DNA of 64,000 bases from contig DF239139.1 of the NCBI GenBank assembly GCA_000507305.1, positions 63,413 to 127,412 of the forward strand, read 5' to 3'. This document shows, in pieces, positions 1 to 11,600 of the stretch. Below the pieces are notes generated by a model. The model worked only from the letters and a program-made list of their open reading frames with translations. It was not told the origin of the DNA and made no database searches. The translations under genes and the position numbers were made by a program. Each line of letters begins with the position of its first letter. The first letter of the stretch is position 1. Source of the stretch: Breviolum minutum Mf 1.05b.01. Taxonomy: Eukaryota; Sar; Dinophyceae; Suessiales; Symbiodiniaceae.

Positions 1-3000
1 CCGACGACGACGGAGATCTGCATCACCTCGCTGAACAAGGTGATGCCAACTTCGAAACTTGAAGCAATGGCAATAAAGTAATACAAGGAGATATATATAC
101 ATATATCTGCATGGTTGGTGGTTTCAACTCATTTGTAAAATATCAGTCAAAACGGGAATATTCCCCAAAGAAGGGATGAACATAAAAAACATTTGAAACC
201 ACCACCTGGTTATATATATATACATATATCGGATGAAGGCTAATAGGATCCCGTACTAATATCTACTGAACACACAATGATCCTGGGGGAGACTGTTACT
301 GAGTGGGGGAGAACACTAAGTCACTAAGTGCCAAGGTGTATAAAATATAGTTACACTGTACTACATGCATATATTATGCATTCAAAATTATAAAATACAA
401 TGAAACATTATATAATTATAAATCAAAAACAACATGAAACATCAGCAGGATTCAGAATTCATGGATCTACAATGATCTAGAGTCTAGATCTGCTGTGACC
501 TTGCAATACCGCATTCTTTGCAGCATTCCTTTCAACAGCTTAAACTATCTCTTCAAAGGAAGTCACCTGGGAAACGCCTGCGAGGACTCACGGTGTAGGA
601 CTGTCCATTCATACTTGTCGTCCTTCTCCTGGACTCAAGGGGTGTTGGGACCGGTGGTGGTGGGGCCCTCCTTCGTACAGATGGTGGGGGTGGCGACGGT
701 GTAGCAGCACGGCGCCGCGGCGAGTAAGCCGTGGGCGCCGAAGGGGCGCGACGGCGGGGTGATGTTGGAGGTGCTGGAGGAGCACGGCGGCGTGATGAAC
801 TCCATGACGAGCTGCCACCCCAGCTTCCTCCACTCCGACGACGGGCCGACAAACGACGAGCGGCATCACAGGTATCAGCTGCTTCGTTGTAAGTGAGCGC
901 TCCATCGTCACCTAGGCTCGGATTCGTCAAAGTCACCACCCACCACTTGTTCATTGTTCCAAGCACAGTTGCCGTTAATTCACTCAAGTAATGATTTGTG
1001 CGAATTATATAGAGGAAAGATGTTTATGCCAGCTTGGTATTCCCATCGAAGAAGGGATGATGGTCTAGCTCAATCAAGTTCTTACCGCATAGGTTAGCCC
1101 GTACACATGTGAGCAATGTAATTATGAGAATAAAAGAATGGCAGCAAAGGTACCCAAATACTGCAGCCATGCAGGACAATGTGATTTGTTTAACACCTGA
1201 TGATAACTGACGTACAGAATGAACTGTACTCTATTTCCACTCCTACGTATAGTATGATGGCCCCGTTGTCACACTGTACAGCAATACGACAGTAGTGTGA
1301 CTATGATGGTAGCTAGCGATACCACTAGAACTAATAGATTCAGTAGCGAGTACTAGTAGCAGCACTGGTATAAGCTTACAATTACAAACGACAGCAATGG
1401 TAGCAGCATACCTAATGGATGCTAATAATAGTGGCACGATTAGACCTGCGGGGCGACAGAAATGTGATGGCAGCAGTGCACTGCCATTGCATGCTGAACG
1501 GTTTCTGAATACAAATACAAATAACTGGTGCAAGAGTGCAGGACACCCAAAATATCTCCAAAAACCTATCTATGCCAGGCAATGCCGATTCTTGTTTACA
1601 TCATGTTGCATCCCGGACACAGGTTTCGTAACTAAAGTAATAGCCAGTGCCAAGCCAAGACAGCTTTGCAATGGGACAAGTCAAGTTGACATAGCACCAG
1701 GAATCACAGCACCATTCCTGAGATGAACAGTTCGATGCCTGGGGGGTCAACTAAACTCCTGAAGATATGTTGCTTAAGACTTGTTTCCGCGAGACTTAGC
1801 CAAAAATTCAATCAACCACGATGAATCAAACACTAGGAGCAAAGAAACAAACCATCTTTCAATCTAGGGGTACTTGCAGCATCCAGTGATCTGAAGCGAA
1901 GAAATGTATCTGCTATAAGTACCTCTTCATCTCTAAATTTGTGCACCCACATGCATAATCATATACATACATAAATATACGGTATTATGCAATACATCAT
2001 ACGGTAGTCACCAACAGTGTGTCCATAAAGTTTATATCAAGTCGTCTCCTCGCCCAGCTATTCTTCTTATTACTGTACGTACACTTGAGCGGAAGCTGAG
2101 ACTGTCTATCTGCAGAAAACATATCCATGTGTCTACCTATCGAGCTTCAAGAGTGAGCACATAAACATCATCAACATTCATGTGCACAAAACCGTACGAA
2201 AGAGAAAAAATATCTCACCGAGCTTCATGGTCAGAAGAAGTACTCCAACCACTGCCTGAGACGTTTTCCCAAACATCCTTGCAATTGACACTGTCCCAAG
2301 CCTTACAGCTACTGCCATAGTCATCTGCAAAATCTTCTCCATCAAAGGTACCTGCTGGTAGTTGCCCTCGACACTCACAGGAGGAGTCATATTTGCAAGC
2401 TGAAATGGCCTCTTCATTTAAGGAACATTTGGAAGAACTCCAATAATGCCCCTGCCACACCGTTGAGGCACGAGCAGTTGGACAGCTCGCAGCCACCCAA
2501 CACCATGAAGTGCAACACCACATGGCATGATCTGCACCAGGGTAGGTCTTATCGCAAACATCTGCGTCATGCGGACCACATTGCTGGCCATAATTTGCAT
2601 AAGTAGCAAGATCCAAACCAAGTTCCGTAATCCTTTCACTTGGCATGGTTGTACCCAAACAATTACATGAAGTGTCAGAAACAGACACATTCGGCTGCGG
2701 TTGGTATGGGCACTGCAGCATTAATGCAGGGTCATCAGCGCAAACGTTGTCTGACCAGAACAATTTGCCTTCCATGCCCGGATTCAAAGACGCAATCGCA
2801 CTCGGGCATTCTTTGTCAACATAGCACCAGTTCGCGCAACACCAGGTATCAACCTGGATAGTCCATCCATACCAACAGTTCAATGATGACAACAGACTGA
2901 ACTACAAAAGGTCATTCAACCCGTTCCTTCCCTTGATTCTTGCCATAACCCCGCAACCATTTGCTGTCTGTGAAATTCTACCGTCGTCTGTGAATATTTT

Positions 3001-5251
3001 TTAGGTCCGTTTCCATCCCTATGCAGAACACGCCTGGTCTGGTCTGTAGTTGGATTTGCAATTACTCATATCCCAAGCACCACAAGAGGAGCCATAGCTG
3101 GTCAAAAACTTCCTGCCGCAGTGATGCAACAAATGAATGGAGAAACGGGCACCTAATCAGCCGCTTTTCGTGTAAAACAACGATATCATAAGCTTGAGAT
3201 AACATACAGTATATATATATATACACAGTATACTCAGGATACTGTAAATGATCAACATAAATAGCGGTGTAATTGCAATGTAATTTATAATTTATAATTG
3301 TTTCTATGCGGTTTGATCATAAAGAGGAACGAAGCCAGCTTTGAATCAACCATCAATGCAAACGCTTCTTCCTGTGCTCCACTATGAAAAAAGAATCATT
3401 TTAGTTTGTGCTCCGATTCTCTCCGTCTTGGCTCTTCCATCTAGAGGCTTGCAAACAGTGATGTCAAGGCAGTCTTGTCATGAATCATTCCGTATTAATT
3501 CGGAGGTGCCTTTCATTTCTTTATATACAATCTATAAGGGTGCAGGGTGCATTATCACTCCCAAACATACAAGTCTGAGAGTGGCTTTATCTTGCGATGG
3601 GTGATTCTAGCCAACGATTCACAGGTAACAAAAGAAAGATTGAAAGGTGCTCATCGAACTCAGTATCTTACATATGTACTGCTATAGATTGTGTAATTTC
3701 ATGCAGAACAAGAAAACGCATGAGTAACACATATACGTATAGTATAAACAATATGTGACACTATGTGACACTGTATAACAAGAACTTGTTGGAAACCAGC
3801 AACACCAGGTGACTAGCCAAGCTTCGCTTTCATGGCGTCATTGAAAATGCCGCTCTTGTCTTTGCCTTGTCAGGACAGGTGGCGGATGACGGTGGTTTCA
3901 TCACCCGAAGCAGGAGATGATATCTTGATGAAGCTTTGGCCTAGCCAATTCCTTATCTTGAGGCAAAATGGTGATATTATCGTGATATTTGTGATACCCT
4001 TGTAAATCCCCTCAGCAATGCGGCAAGTGTGGGAGGTCAGCCCGCCAGAATTGGACCATGGCACAAGTACATGGGTCTTGTTCTTCAGCTACTTTCGTCC
4101 ATTGGCATGGAGAAACAGCCGCAAAGTTTCTGCAGGCAGCATAGCCTCCACAGCCGGTTTGTCAGCGATCTGCATCTAGGAAAAATGCAGATAGGTGCAG
4201 TGGCTTGCCAAAAATGCAAGTAAACCTACAAGAAACATCAAGAAACCAATAGCATCCAATACCAGTAGCATCATCTTTGCACCAAATATCTCCAGCAAAA
4301 AGATGCAAAAAGTATATCGATATATTCAATGATTTGCAGCAACTCCGTAGGCTAATGCAACCAAAGTTGCTGAAGTACTGCCCTGGTATCGCCTGACTTT
4401 GATATGCATCTGGACAATCAGAGGAGGCATAGCACCACTGCCGACAGCACCATTCACCTGAGTCAAAGTATCGTAATTTAATGTGGCACCCGGCATTCTA
4501 AACTCTCTTTGAACCCACCCAGCTGAATTCGATTGAATCCCATTGGGACGAGGCGGGACAAGCAACCTACGGTGATGTTGCCCCAAAGACTGCCACATTT
4601 TGGTTCATCCCAGGCTCCACATTGTGCGCCGTAGTTTGCACCTCAAATAGGCCATGATGGCCATGGCTCTGGACATCTGGATGGTATACCACAAGGAACC
4701 ATCAGTGATATCATGATATAGATATATGGCAGTAAGTCTTTTGATTCTTCACACTTGGACTTCAATTCTGCTATTTCCCAACATTACTCACATCTGAAAA
4801 GGACATACTGTGTTCATGAAATTTTGGATTCAACTCAGTTCATCTATATTTCTTTCAAGATACCATAGGTTGCAGAGACCTCCGTAGGAATGGCGGGATT
4901 GGTACATTGACAAGTGGATGGAACTGCATCACTAAGCTCTTGGAGTTCGACAGTGGTTTCTGGGACCACCTGCTCACCATAGTAATCCTCAACTTTGAAG
5001 GTAATCTTCATAGCTTGCTTGCTGGCACGAATGAAGCCAACAATATGAGGTGCATCGACTTGTAATTCACTGGTGTAGTTGATGCCCAGGTTGTAATCTG
5101 GAAACACAGGCGCATCTGCGTTGCTGCTGGTGGGTTTGGGACACACCACCTGAGCTAAATCTACAAGATGCCATGTTTCATAAGCGGCGACATCGCTCAG
5201 GAAAAACAGCAACCAGCTGAAGATCCTCGTCGTGCACGTAGACATCGCCAT
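1..5251 (-). CDS. Secreted Cys/Trp-rich repeat protein with Arg-triplet linker, tandem copy A (3' end outside window)
   Basis: Function unknown; family not named. ATG at 5251 opens a signal peptide (hydrophobic core WLLFFL, likely cleavage before YETWHL). Exons read on the minus strand: 5251-4864; 4641-4567 (YGAQCGAWD, LWGNIT); 4457 to about 4360 (GEWCCRQWCY, DCPDAYQS); about 3110-3020 (YGSSCGAWD); about 2890-2215 (two WCC..WC modules); about 1725-1610 (QEWCCDSWCYV); 911-567; about 55-1. The module is YG.xC.AWD..C..LW followed by WCC.xWCYV..CP. and a later Cys. Exon 911-567 encodes a Pro/Ser linker with seven RRR triplets. Bases 1-55 read HLVQRGDADLRRRR, matching the tail exon of copy B, so the gene runs off the left edge. 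Every exon has a counterpart in copy B. Probably a cell-surface or extracellular protein (inference). Confidence 0.72.
2215..2892 (-). other. Largest exon of copy A: two Cys/Trp modules
   Basis: An open stretch of about 220 codons encodes VDTWCCANWCYV, then NYGQQCGPHDADVC, MWCCTSWCWV, and a final YGSSCKAWDSVNC half module. The acceptor is probably the CAG before GTTGATACC. The 3' end is unclear: GA donors just after the DH codons would keep frame in both paralogs, whereas a GT donor six to eight bases further would not fit the next exon's phase. Copy B has the same exon at 12402-11767 at high identity. Confidence 0.7.
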
Positions 5252-6185
5252 GAGCCCCAAATTAGGGCGAATGTTTTTAAGCTGTCAAGGTGCTCAAGGT
5301 GCCGATTTGTTAACACAGAGTGCCCCAAAAGGCCTGAAAGTGTTTGAATAATAATGAATTGAATCTTGTTTTTGTCTATATATGTATATAAATTCTTAGT
5401 GTTTTGCTCTTCTGTTCCCAACATGACGCAAAACGACCTGCCCTGGTTCAAGCTGGCCTTAAGTTTGATCCCAAATGTCAAAACAACCAAAAAGGTTTTT
5501 TTTCGTGTGCTGGGATGTGGGTCTTCTCCACTTTCAAATTCCATAAGTCTGATTTTTTCCATCCACGACAGTGGGCTGGTTTGAATTTGAACATTCTTGG
5601 TCTGTGTTGCTGGATTTGGCTCTATTCCCGAGCTCATAATATAATCTCATGACATTCACCAGTTACAAATCCTGCGTAAGCTGTCATGTAAGAAGAGAAA
5701 CGTCAAAATATGTCAAAATAGCATGGCAGCATGACATGGAGCTGCAAAACGCATCCTTGGGATCGCGTTTTTAAAGAAAATCAAATAAAAGGAAACACGT
5801 CTAGAACTGCAACAATTTCGTATAAAGGCTCTCAGTTTTGGAAATCAACATCTGGTCACATCTGAATGGAATGGGGCTCATCCGTGTCACCCCCTTCTTC
5901 CTCTGTTCTCATATTTCATTTTTTTCCATGGTCAGTCAGAGGTTCAGCAAGGCATGCAGCTACAAGAATTCGTAAACAATGACGTGTGGCCTGACGGTTG
6001 TTCCGAAATGACCTGAGGCTGCGGGTTTTGGGCTTCCTGTTCATCACGACATTGCTGAAACTTGATCGAAACATCGGAAACATCTTACGGATTGATGATG
6101 ATGATTCATGTAGCCCCACCTTCACAGATCTCTCGCAGTTCAAAGATGTGAGAAAAGATGTGAAACAAGCCGCAAAAAACAGAGT
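5252..6185. other. Spacer upstream of copy A
   Basis: Lies between the copy A start and the lowest exon candidate of the next unit. Several overlapping ORFs exist on both strands (for example minus 5637-5197) but none shows a domain, splice continuity or paralogous support. No promoter motif is recognisable; dinoflagellate promoters are poorly defined. Confidence 0.4.
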
Positions 6186-6777
6186 AAAGCCACGGCGGAT
6201 ACTGTAACGAACCCTCCGGAAGTACCATTTCCAACTTCGGTAGGACCAGCCAAGACATCTTGTCTGGAGAGCACCTGGGCAACAAAAACAACTGCCTTTT
6301 TGGGCTGATTTCAGTAGCTCTTGAGGCTCTTGATTCTTCATGCTGCAAACTTACTACAGCGATACTCTTGTATAGTGTAAAGATGTGTAAAGTGTGAAGT
6401 CACGGTCTTATTTGCAGCTGAGCACCAAGAAAAGCTCAGGTTTGAAGGACATGGTGCGGTTGAACTGCTCGGCCAGGGAAATATCAGCCTGGGTTTTTTT
6501 CCACTGCGTATGGGAGCAAAAAAATGACAAGCAGCTACAGTATGCAAAGAACTGGATGCCATCCATTTCGTATTCAATGCCTTATAAAACAGTATAATTA
6601 CTTGCTGAAGTACTTCCGAACAAATTATGCAATACGAAACTCCAAAATAGCAAAAAAAAAATTAAAAACTGATGCACATACATTCCACAGGATGTAACAT
6701 AGGTCACTTGACATAATTTGGACGTGCAAAGGCCCAATCACTGACATTTTTGCTTCCCTACAGCCTGCGTAGAAATC

Positions 6778-6867
<90 letters not shown>

Positions 6868-6877
6868 ACAACAACAA

Positions 6878-6912
<35 letters not shown>

Positions 6913-8200
6913 ACAACAACAACAACAACAGCAGCAGCGACAGAAACGGCAGTAACTACATGTAACTACCACACCAAGAATAATGATGAGAACAAACACC
7001 AACAGCGAAAACTTCTCATCCTCAAACACGTGTGAGGCAATGATTCACGATGATGTACAATGAAATGTTCATCAGTCTTGTGTCCTTTTGCTATAATAGG
7101 TTTCTGTTGGATGATATTGGAATCAACCAGCGTCATCGCACCAGAACCACATCCATTATGCATGCAAAGCAAAGGGTATAGCAGAAATGCAAAATATGAA
7201 CCGTGGTATCCTGAGCGCCCCAAATACAACTTGCTTGCAAGCAAGTTGGCTTCTGTCAAAGGTGGGCAAATAGCTGCTGAGTTAATTCCTGGTAACCATC
7301 GTGCAACGGGTTTTCAGTGACACAATACAGCTGGAAAATCGTCGAAGTTGCCAAAGACCCTCTCTCCAGCCTTGTCCAGTGATGTTGGTGAATGTCACTT
7401 TCAAAGGAGGTGTGAAGCCCTGCAATGCGAAAAAACTTGCCAGCAAAAGTCATTTTGCCTATGATCCCCTACTTGACATTGTTAGCGACAAGTTCTTGTC
7501 CATGGGTGATTTGAGCTCGCTGAAATTCTCTCCAATCTTCAACATCCTTCCACCTCAAAACGTCATGCTTTACATCAAAGTATATTCCTGTTAAAATATG
7601 CGCAATATATATATATATACGCACAATAGATAGTAAAAAGATGAAGAAAAATATATCATAATAACGAAAATAATGCAGATTATATGGGTGATTATCTGTC
7701 ATAGAGGGAAATCTGGAACTCCTCAAGCTCTGCATTGTATGAATCCGATGGATTTCAGCACCTTGGGTATGAAGCCTGTGGCACTCAATTCATCTCCTGA
7801 GATCAACAAATCTGAACACAGATGATCAAACAATCAGGAATCCCTATCCAAACATGCAATGGGATGGCGGTGGCTAGAAAAAACTGTCACCAGTTGAGAA
7901 GAACAAAAGAAACACGTGCTAACCTGAATCGACCTGATTGGTTCACATCTCAGGATTTCACTTAAATCCCAAGTGCTGACTTTTCCATCTATATGATATA
8001 TATATATATATACTACAAATATCATATTTCATCCGTAAAATTCAGCAACTCAACTGCCCTCAATTTACGCCCAGCTTCGGGCGAAGCTTTGCGCCGTGGT
8101 GTAACGACAGCCCATTGCAGAGCGGCATTCTTCTGCTGACGGACAGCTTGCAAAACCTTGGGTCCCAGAGATGGCGGAAGTTGCTCTCCCATGTGGCATC
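6185..8200 (-). CDS. Exon cluster, possible 3' part of copy B or a separate gene
   Basis: Short minus-strand open blocks with plausible splice edges, none recognised as a known domain. In transcription order: about 8190-8080 (Cys-rich frame SCPSAEECRSAMGC); about 7800-7757 (ISGDELSATGFIPK, then a GT donor); about 7727-7692 (ELEEFQISLYD); about 7590-7470 (GIYFDVKHDVLRW, then EDWREFQRAQITHG); about 7420-7300 (VTFTNITGQGW); about 6500-6405 (DISLAEQFNRTMSFKPELF); about 6310-6190 (a hydrophobic run GGFVTVSAVALLCFL). The equivalent part of copy A lies outside the window, so the paralog comparison used elsewhere cannot decide whether these belong to copy B. The real termination site is not known. 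Confidence 0.35.
6776..6955. repeat. CAA/CAG trinucleotide microsatellite
   Basis: About 180 bp made almost only of CAA with interspersed CAG blocks (plus strand). It reads as poly-Asn/Ser, poly-Gln or poly-Thr on plus, and poly-Cys, poly-Leu or poly-Val on minus. Flanking codons show no conserved protein, so it is most likely intronic or intergenic and the long Asn and Cys reading frames are artefacts. Confidence 0.9.
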
Positions 8201-8679
8201 CATATATTTACCTACGTTTACCATAAAAATCAACCAAATGTAGGTAAATAGATGTAAATAGACCATAGATGGATGGTATGGGTATCTGTCGGTCGTTAAA
8301 CGACAACAGTTCTGACAGGTTTTTTGTGTCACTATGAATTGATACATGATATACATGTGCATTCCTTACCAGCACCTATCATATCGCTTGACCTTATGTT
8401 AAATCTTCTGAATCTTCCTTGTCTGAGAGGGTTGTTACATTATGATAAGAAACTCGAGACGCTTCCATGATTGGCAAGTAAGCAATTTCTGGAAATACAC
8501 CAAAAAAATGTGTGATTTCCAATTCTTAGCTTAGAAGCATCATTTCCTCACAAAAATATATATTAAAAAGAAACAAATACAAATACAAAAACCTCACCTT
8601 CAGAACCCCAACAAACATCCCAGCCCGCTTTATTGGAGAATGTTTCCTTAAGTCGAAAAAAAATTAAGCTGCAGCAGCC

Positions 8680-11600
8680 ATAAAGGTTGTAGCACGTCTG
8701 GCATTCCATGAATGCACCCTGCCGACTGCCGGAGGCGGTCACTTGGCAAAAGCTTTGAGAACGGAAGTCTCCGAAACGGCGCCGTCGGTGGTCACCCCAA
8801 TGGCCACCATACATATTGTTGTACATATACCTGAGGGGAAGTCTAAAACACCAACATCTTGACAACCAGCGTTTTTGTACGAAGTTTGTTGGACAAAATG
8901 AAACAACAAGAAAAAATATAAGAAAAATATAATGTATATATAAAGACATATTGAGCGAATAAAATATAGAGCAATTTATAATGAAATATAGTATGACATG
9001 ACAGAATATAGTATTAACACAATGAAATACCATGATGATCTAATAACAATAATAACACTGATAATAAATATTGAAATGCAACATAATATGAGATCATATA
9101 ATACTTATATAATACAAAATGTTATAATATAATCAAGAAACAGTATCTAATATCAGCAAATTATCTCAAACATCAACATGTAGAAAAAACATGAAAAAAC
9201 AAAAGGAACAAATCCTACGACAACAAAATCAACACAGTCCCACATATAAAAACTATAGGGAGTGACCGTAACACAGTAACACACAAAAATTGACAAACAA
9301 AACCACATCTCATTTTTCCGTAAAAGAAAAGATGCATTGCTCCAGCACCAGCTGCCAATCCACCCACTGCATACATGGCCACATTGGCTTGACTTTGAGG
9401 GGGATAAGCATTGTAACCTGGCATGCGAAACCCGAAACCCGATTTCGTTCATGAATAAGCGAGGTGACTGACTTTGCATGGAAAAAAAGGTGATATTTGT
9501 ATATAGTTACATGATATAAGTGTAGAAATGCACTATACCTTTACATAATATATAAGTATAATATACTTAAAATTGTGAATCCTTACTGCTTATTACATAT
9601 CATTATATTACATAATATTGCACTTATAAATATCAACACATATCAAGTATACAATTGAGCGTTGAAAAAAACCCCTCTCCTAACCGGTTATACTGGCAAC
9701 ATACCTTCGCGGGAGCTTTCGCATCACTTTCGCGACCACAGTTTTAGCTCTCGCGGAACACATGGTTGAAGAAACCCTTTCGCGACCCTTTCGCGGAGAA
9801 AGGGGTGAAGTATATCTAAGACCAAAGGGGGTTTATCGATGCTTTTTATATGGGGGAGAGAGGAGCTTGTGCAGGCAGCTGGGTCGGATCACTTTTGTTT
9901 TCTTTTGCTGACTTGCTCTCACTTACACATGTTAGCATGGAAATGGTTTGTGTAGTATTTCCAAAGGAATGTTTTACATTTGCCGTTTAGCGCACTTCAT
10001 GAAAAGGGGACTCCTGGACTTTGAACACCTCAGCTTTCACGAACCTTTCGCACATCTTTCGCGAACCTTTCGCAGATTTGCTGTACCAAATCCCCAATAT
10101 TAATATACATGTTTACGTGCCAGCTTTCGCGGCTTTCGCGGTCACTGTTGCTTTCGCGAGCTTTCGCAAACCAGCATTTTCCTTTCGCGCAGGCGCCCCA
10201 GATTAACCTTCATATAAAAGTAAATGTGGGAGGTTTTTTTCGTAGCTCAATTGAAAGAACAACTTCATGAAACATGACAAAGAGCCCAAACCAGGGAGGC
10301 AAGGTTTGAAAGTGATGTTTTGTTGGAACCTTTGCGTACAACAATATTCAGCGTGATTTCCTCCTATCCCCTGCCTGAATATCCGTAAGGTGTCTGGTAG
10401 GGCATCGTGCCCCCGTAGTTGTTCATCATATGGGGTCGGTTTGCATAGCCATAAGGTTCTGGTTCAATACTTCTCCGCCTTCGAAAAGAAGTGTCACCTT
10501 TGCTGTGAACGTCCACAGGGTGGATAAGAACTTGGGACATCTTGGGACTAACAAAACAAAAAACAAATTACTCGAATGATTGGGAGCTTTTGGCAACAAT
10601 AAAGTCCCTAAAAGGAGGCAAGAACTGAAGGCACAAACACACGCGCATGAATTCAAAGACCAGGGCATGGTCTTGCCCAAGTCAGGAAACACTCTAGAAT
10701 CCTATATCTACTATGTATATCTATATATAGTAAAACACGTAGATGAATAACACATAATAACACGTCACAATGCAAAATATATTCCACCCCAAGCAGCCAA
10801 GCAGAATCGGGAGATCGGCGGTGTTCATTATGAACATCTTCACATTTTGTCAGTCTGTACCTACAAACTTATCTGAAATTGTCTGTATAATCGCGTCACT
10901 GGAAACAATCATGTCACAGCAGCCAAGTCGCTCCCCAATATATCGCCTTCGAGGTGTTGTCACATAGGTGTTTCCACTAAGACTCGTTGTCCTTCTTCTT
11001 GACTCAAGGGGTGATGGCACTGGTGGTGGTGGTGCTCTTCTTCGTGTTGGGGGGGGTGGAGGTGCACGTCGCCTTGCTGTGGTGGCGGAAGGCGCCATCC
11101 AGGAGCGACGCCTCGGTGATGTTGAAGGTGCGAAAGGAGCACGACGACGTGGAGAACTCCACGATGAGCTGCGACGACTACTGCTCCAGCTCCCCCCTGA
11201 ACGTCGACGGGCCGACAAACGACGGGCAGCATCACAGGTATCAGCTGCCTCGTTGTAAGTGAGTGCTCCATCATCACCTTTGCAGGCAGAATGACAGAAT
11301 GCATACAGAATGCTATGTTTTTTTGGATTTTTGCGTACACAACCATACACAAATCAGAAAACATGTACAAAATAACATAATATGTGTGTGTGTGCAATGA
11401 TCAACAAGGCCTACAAGATCACTTTTCACCAACAATGCATAAAAATGCCATGTTCCATTAACCTCCTGGACCAACGTGATTTAGCAGGTCATGCTGATGA
11501 ACAGGCCGGCCTTTGCAAACAGGTCACATGTCTCATAGCTGAAGTAAAAGCCGATGCCCAGCCAAGACTTTTTCGCAATGGGACACGTTGAGTTGACATA

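Noticed and set aside
553..987. Alternative reading of the copy A linker region as an independent gene
   Set aside because: The same exon exists in copy B with identical flanking frame (ALTYNEAADTCDAARR), so it is one exon of the tandem gene, and the other frames are shadows.
6625..7029. Long poly-Cys (minus) and poly-Asn/Ser (plus) ORFs
   Set aside because: Both are readings of the CAA/CAG microsatellite; flanking codons show no conserved protein.
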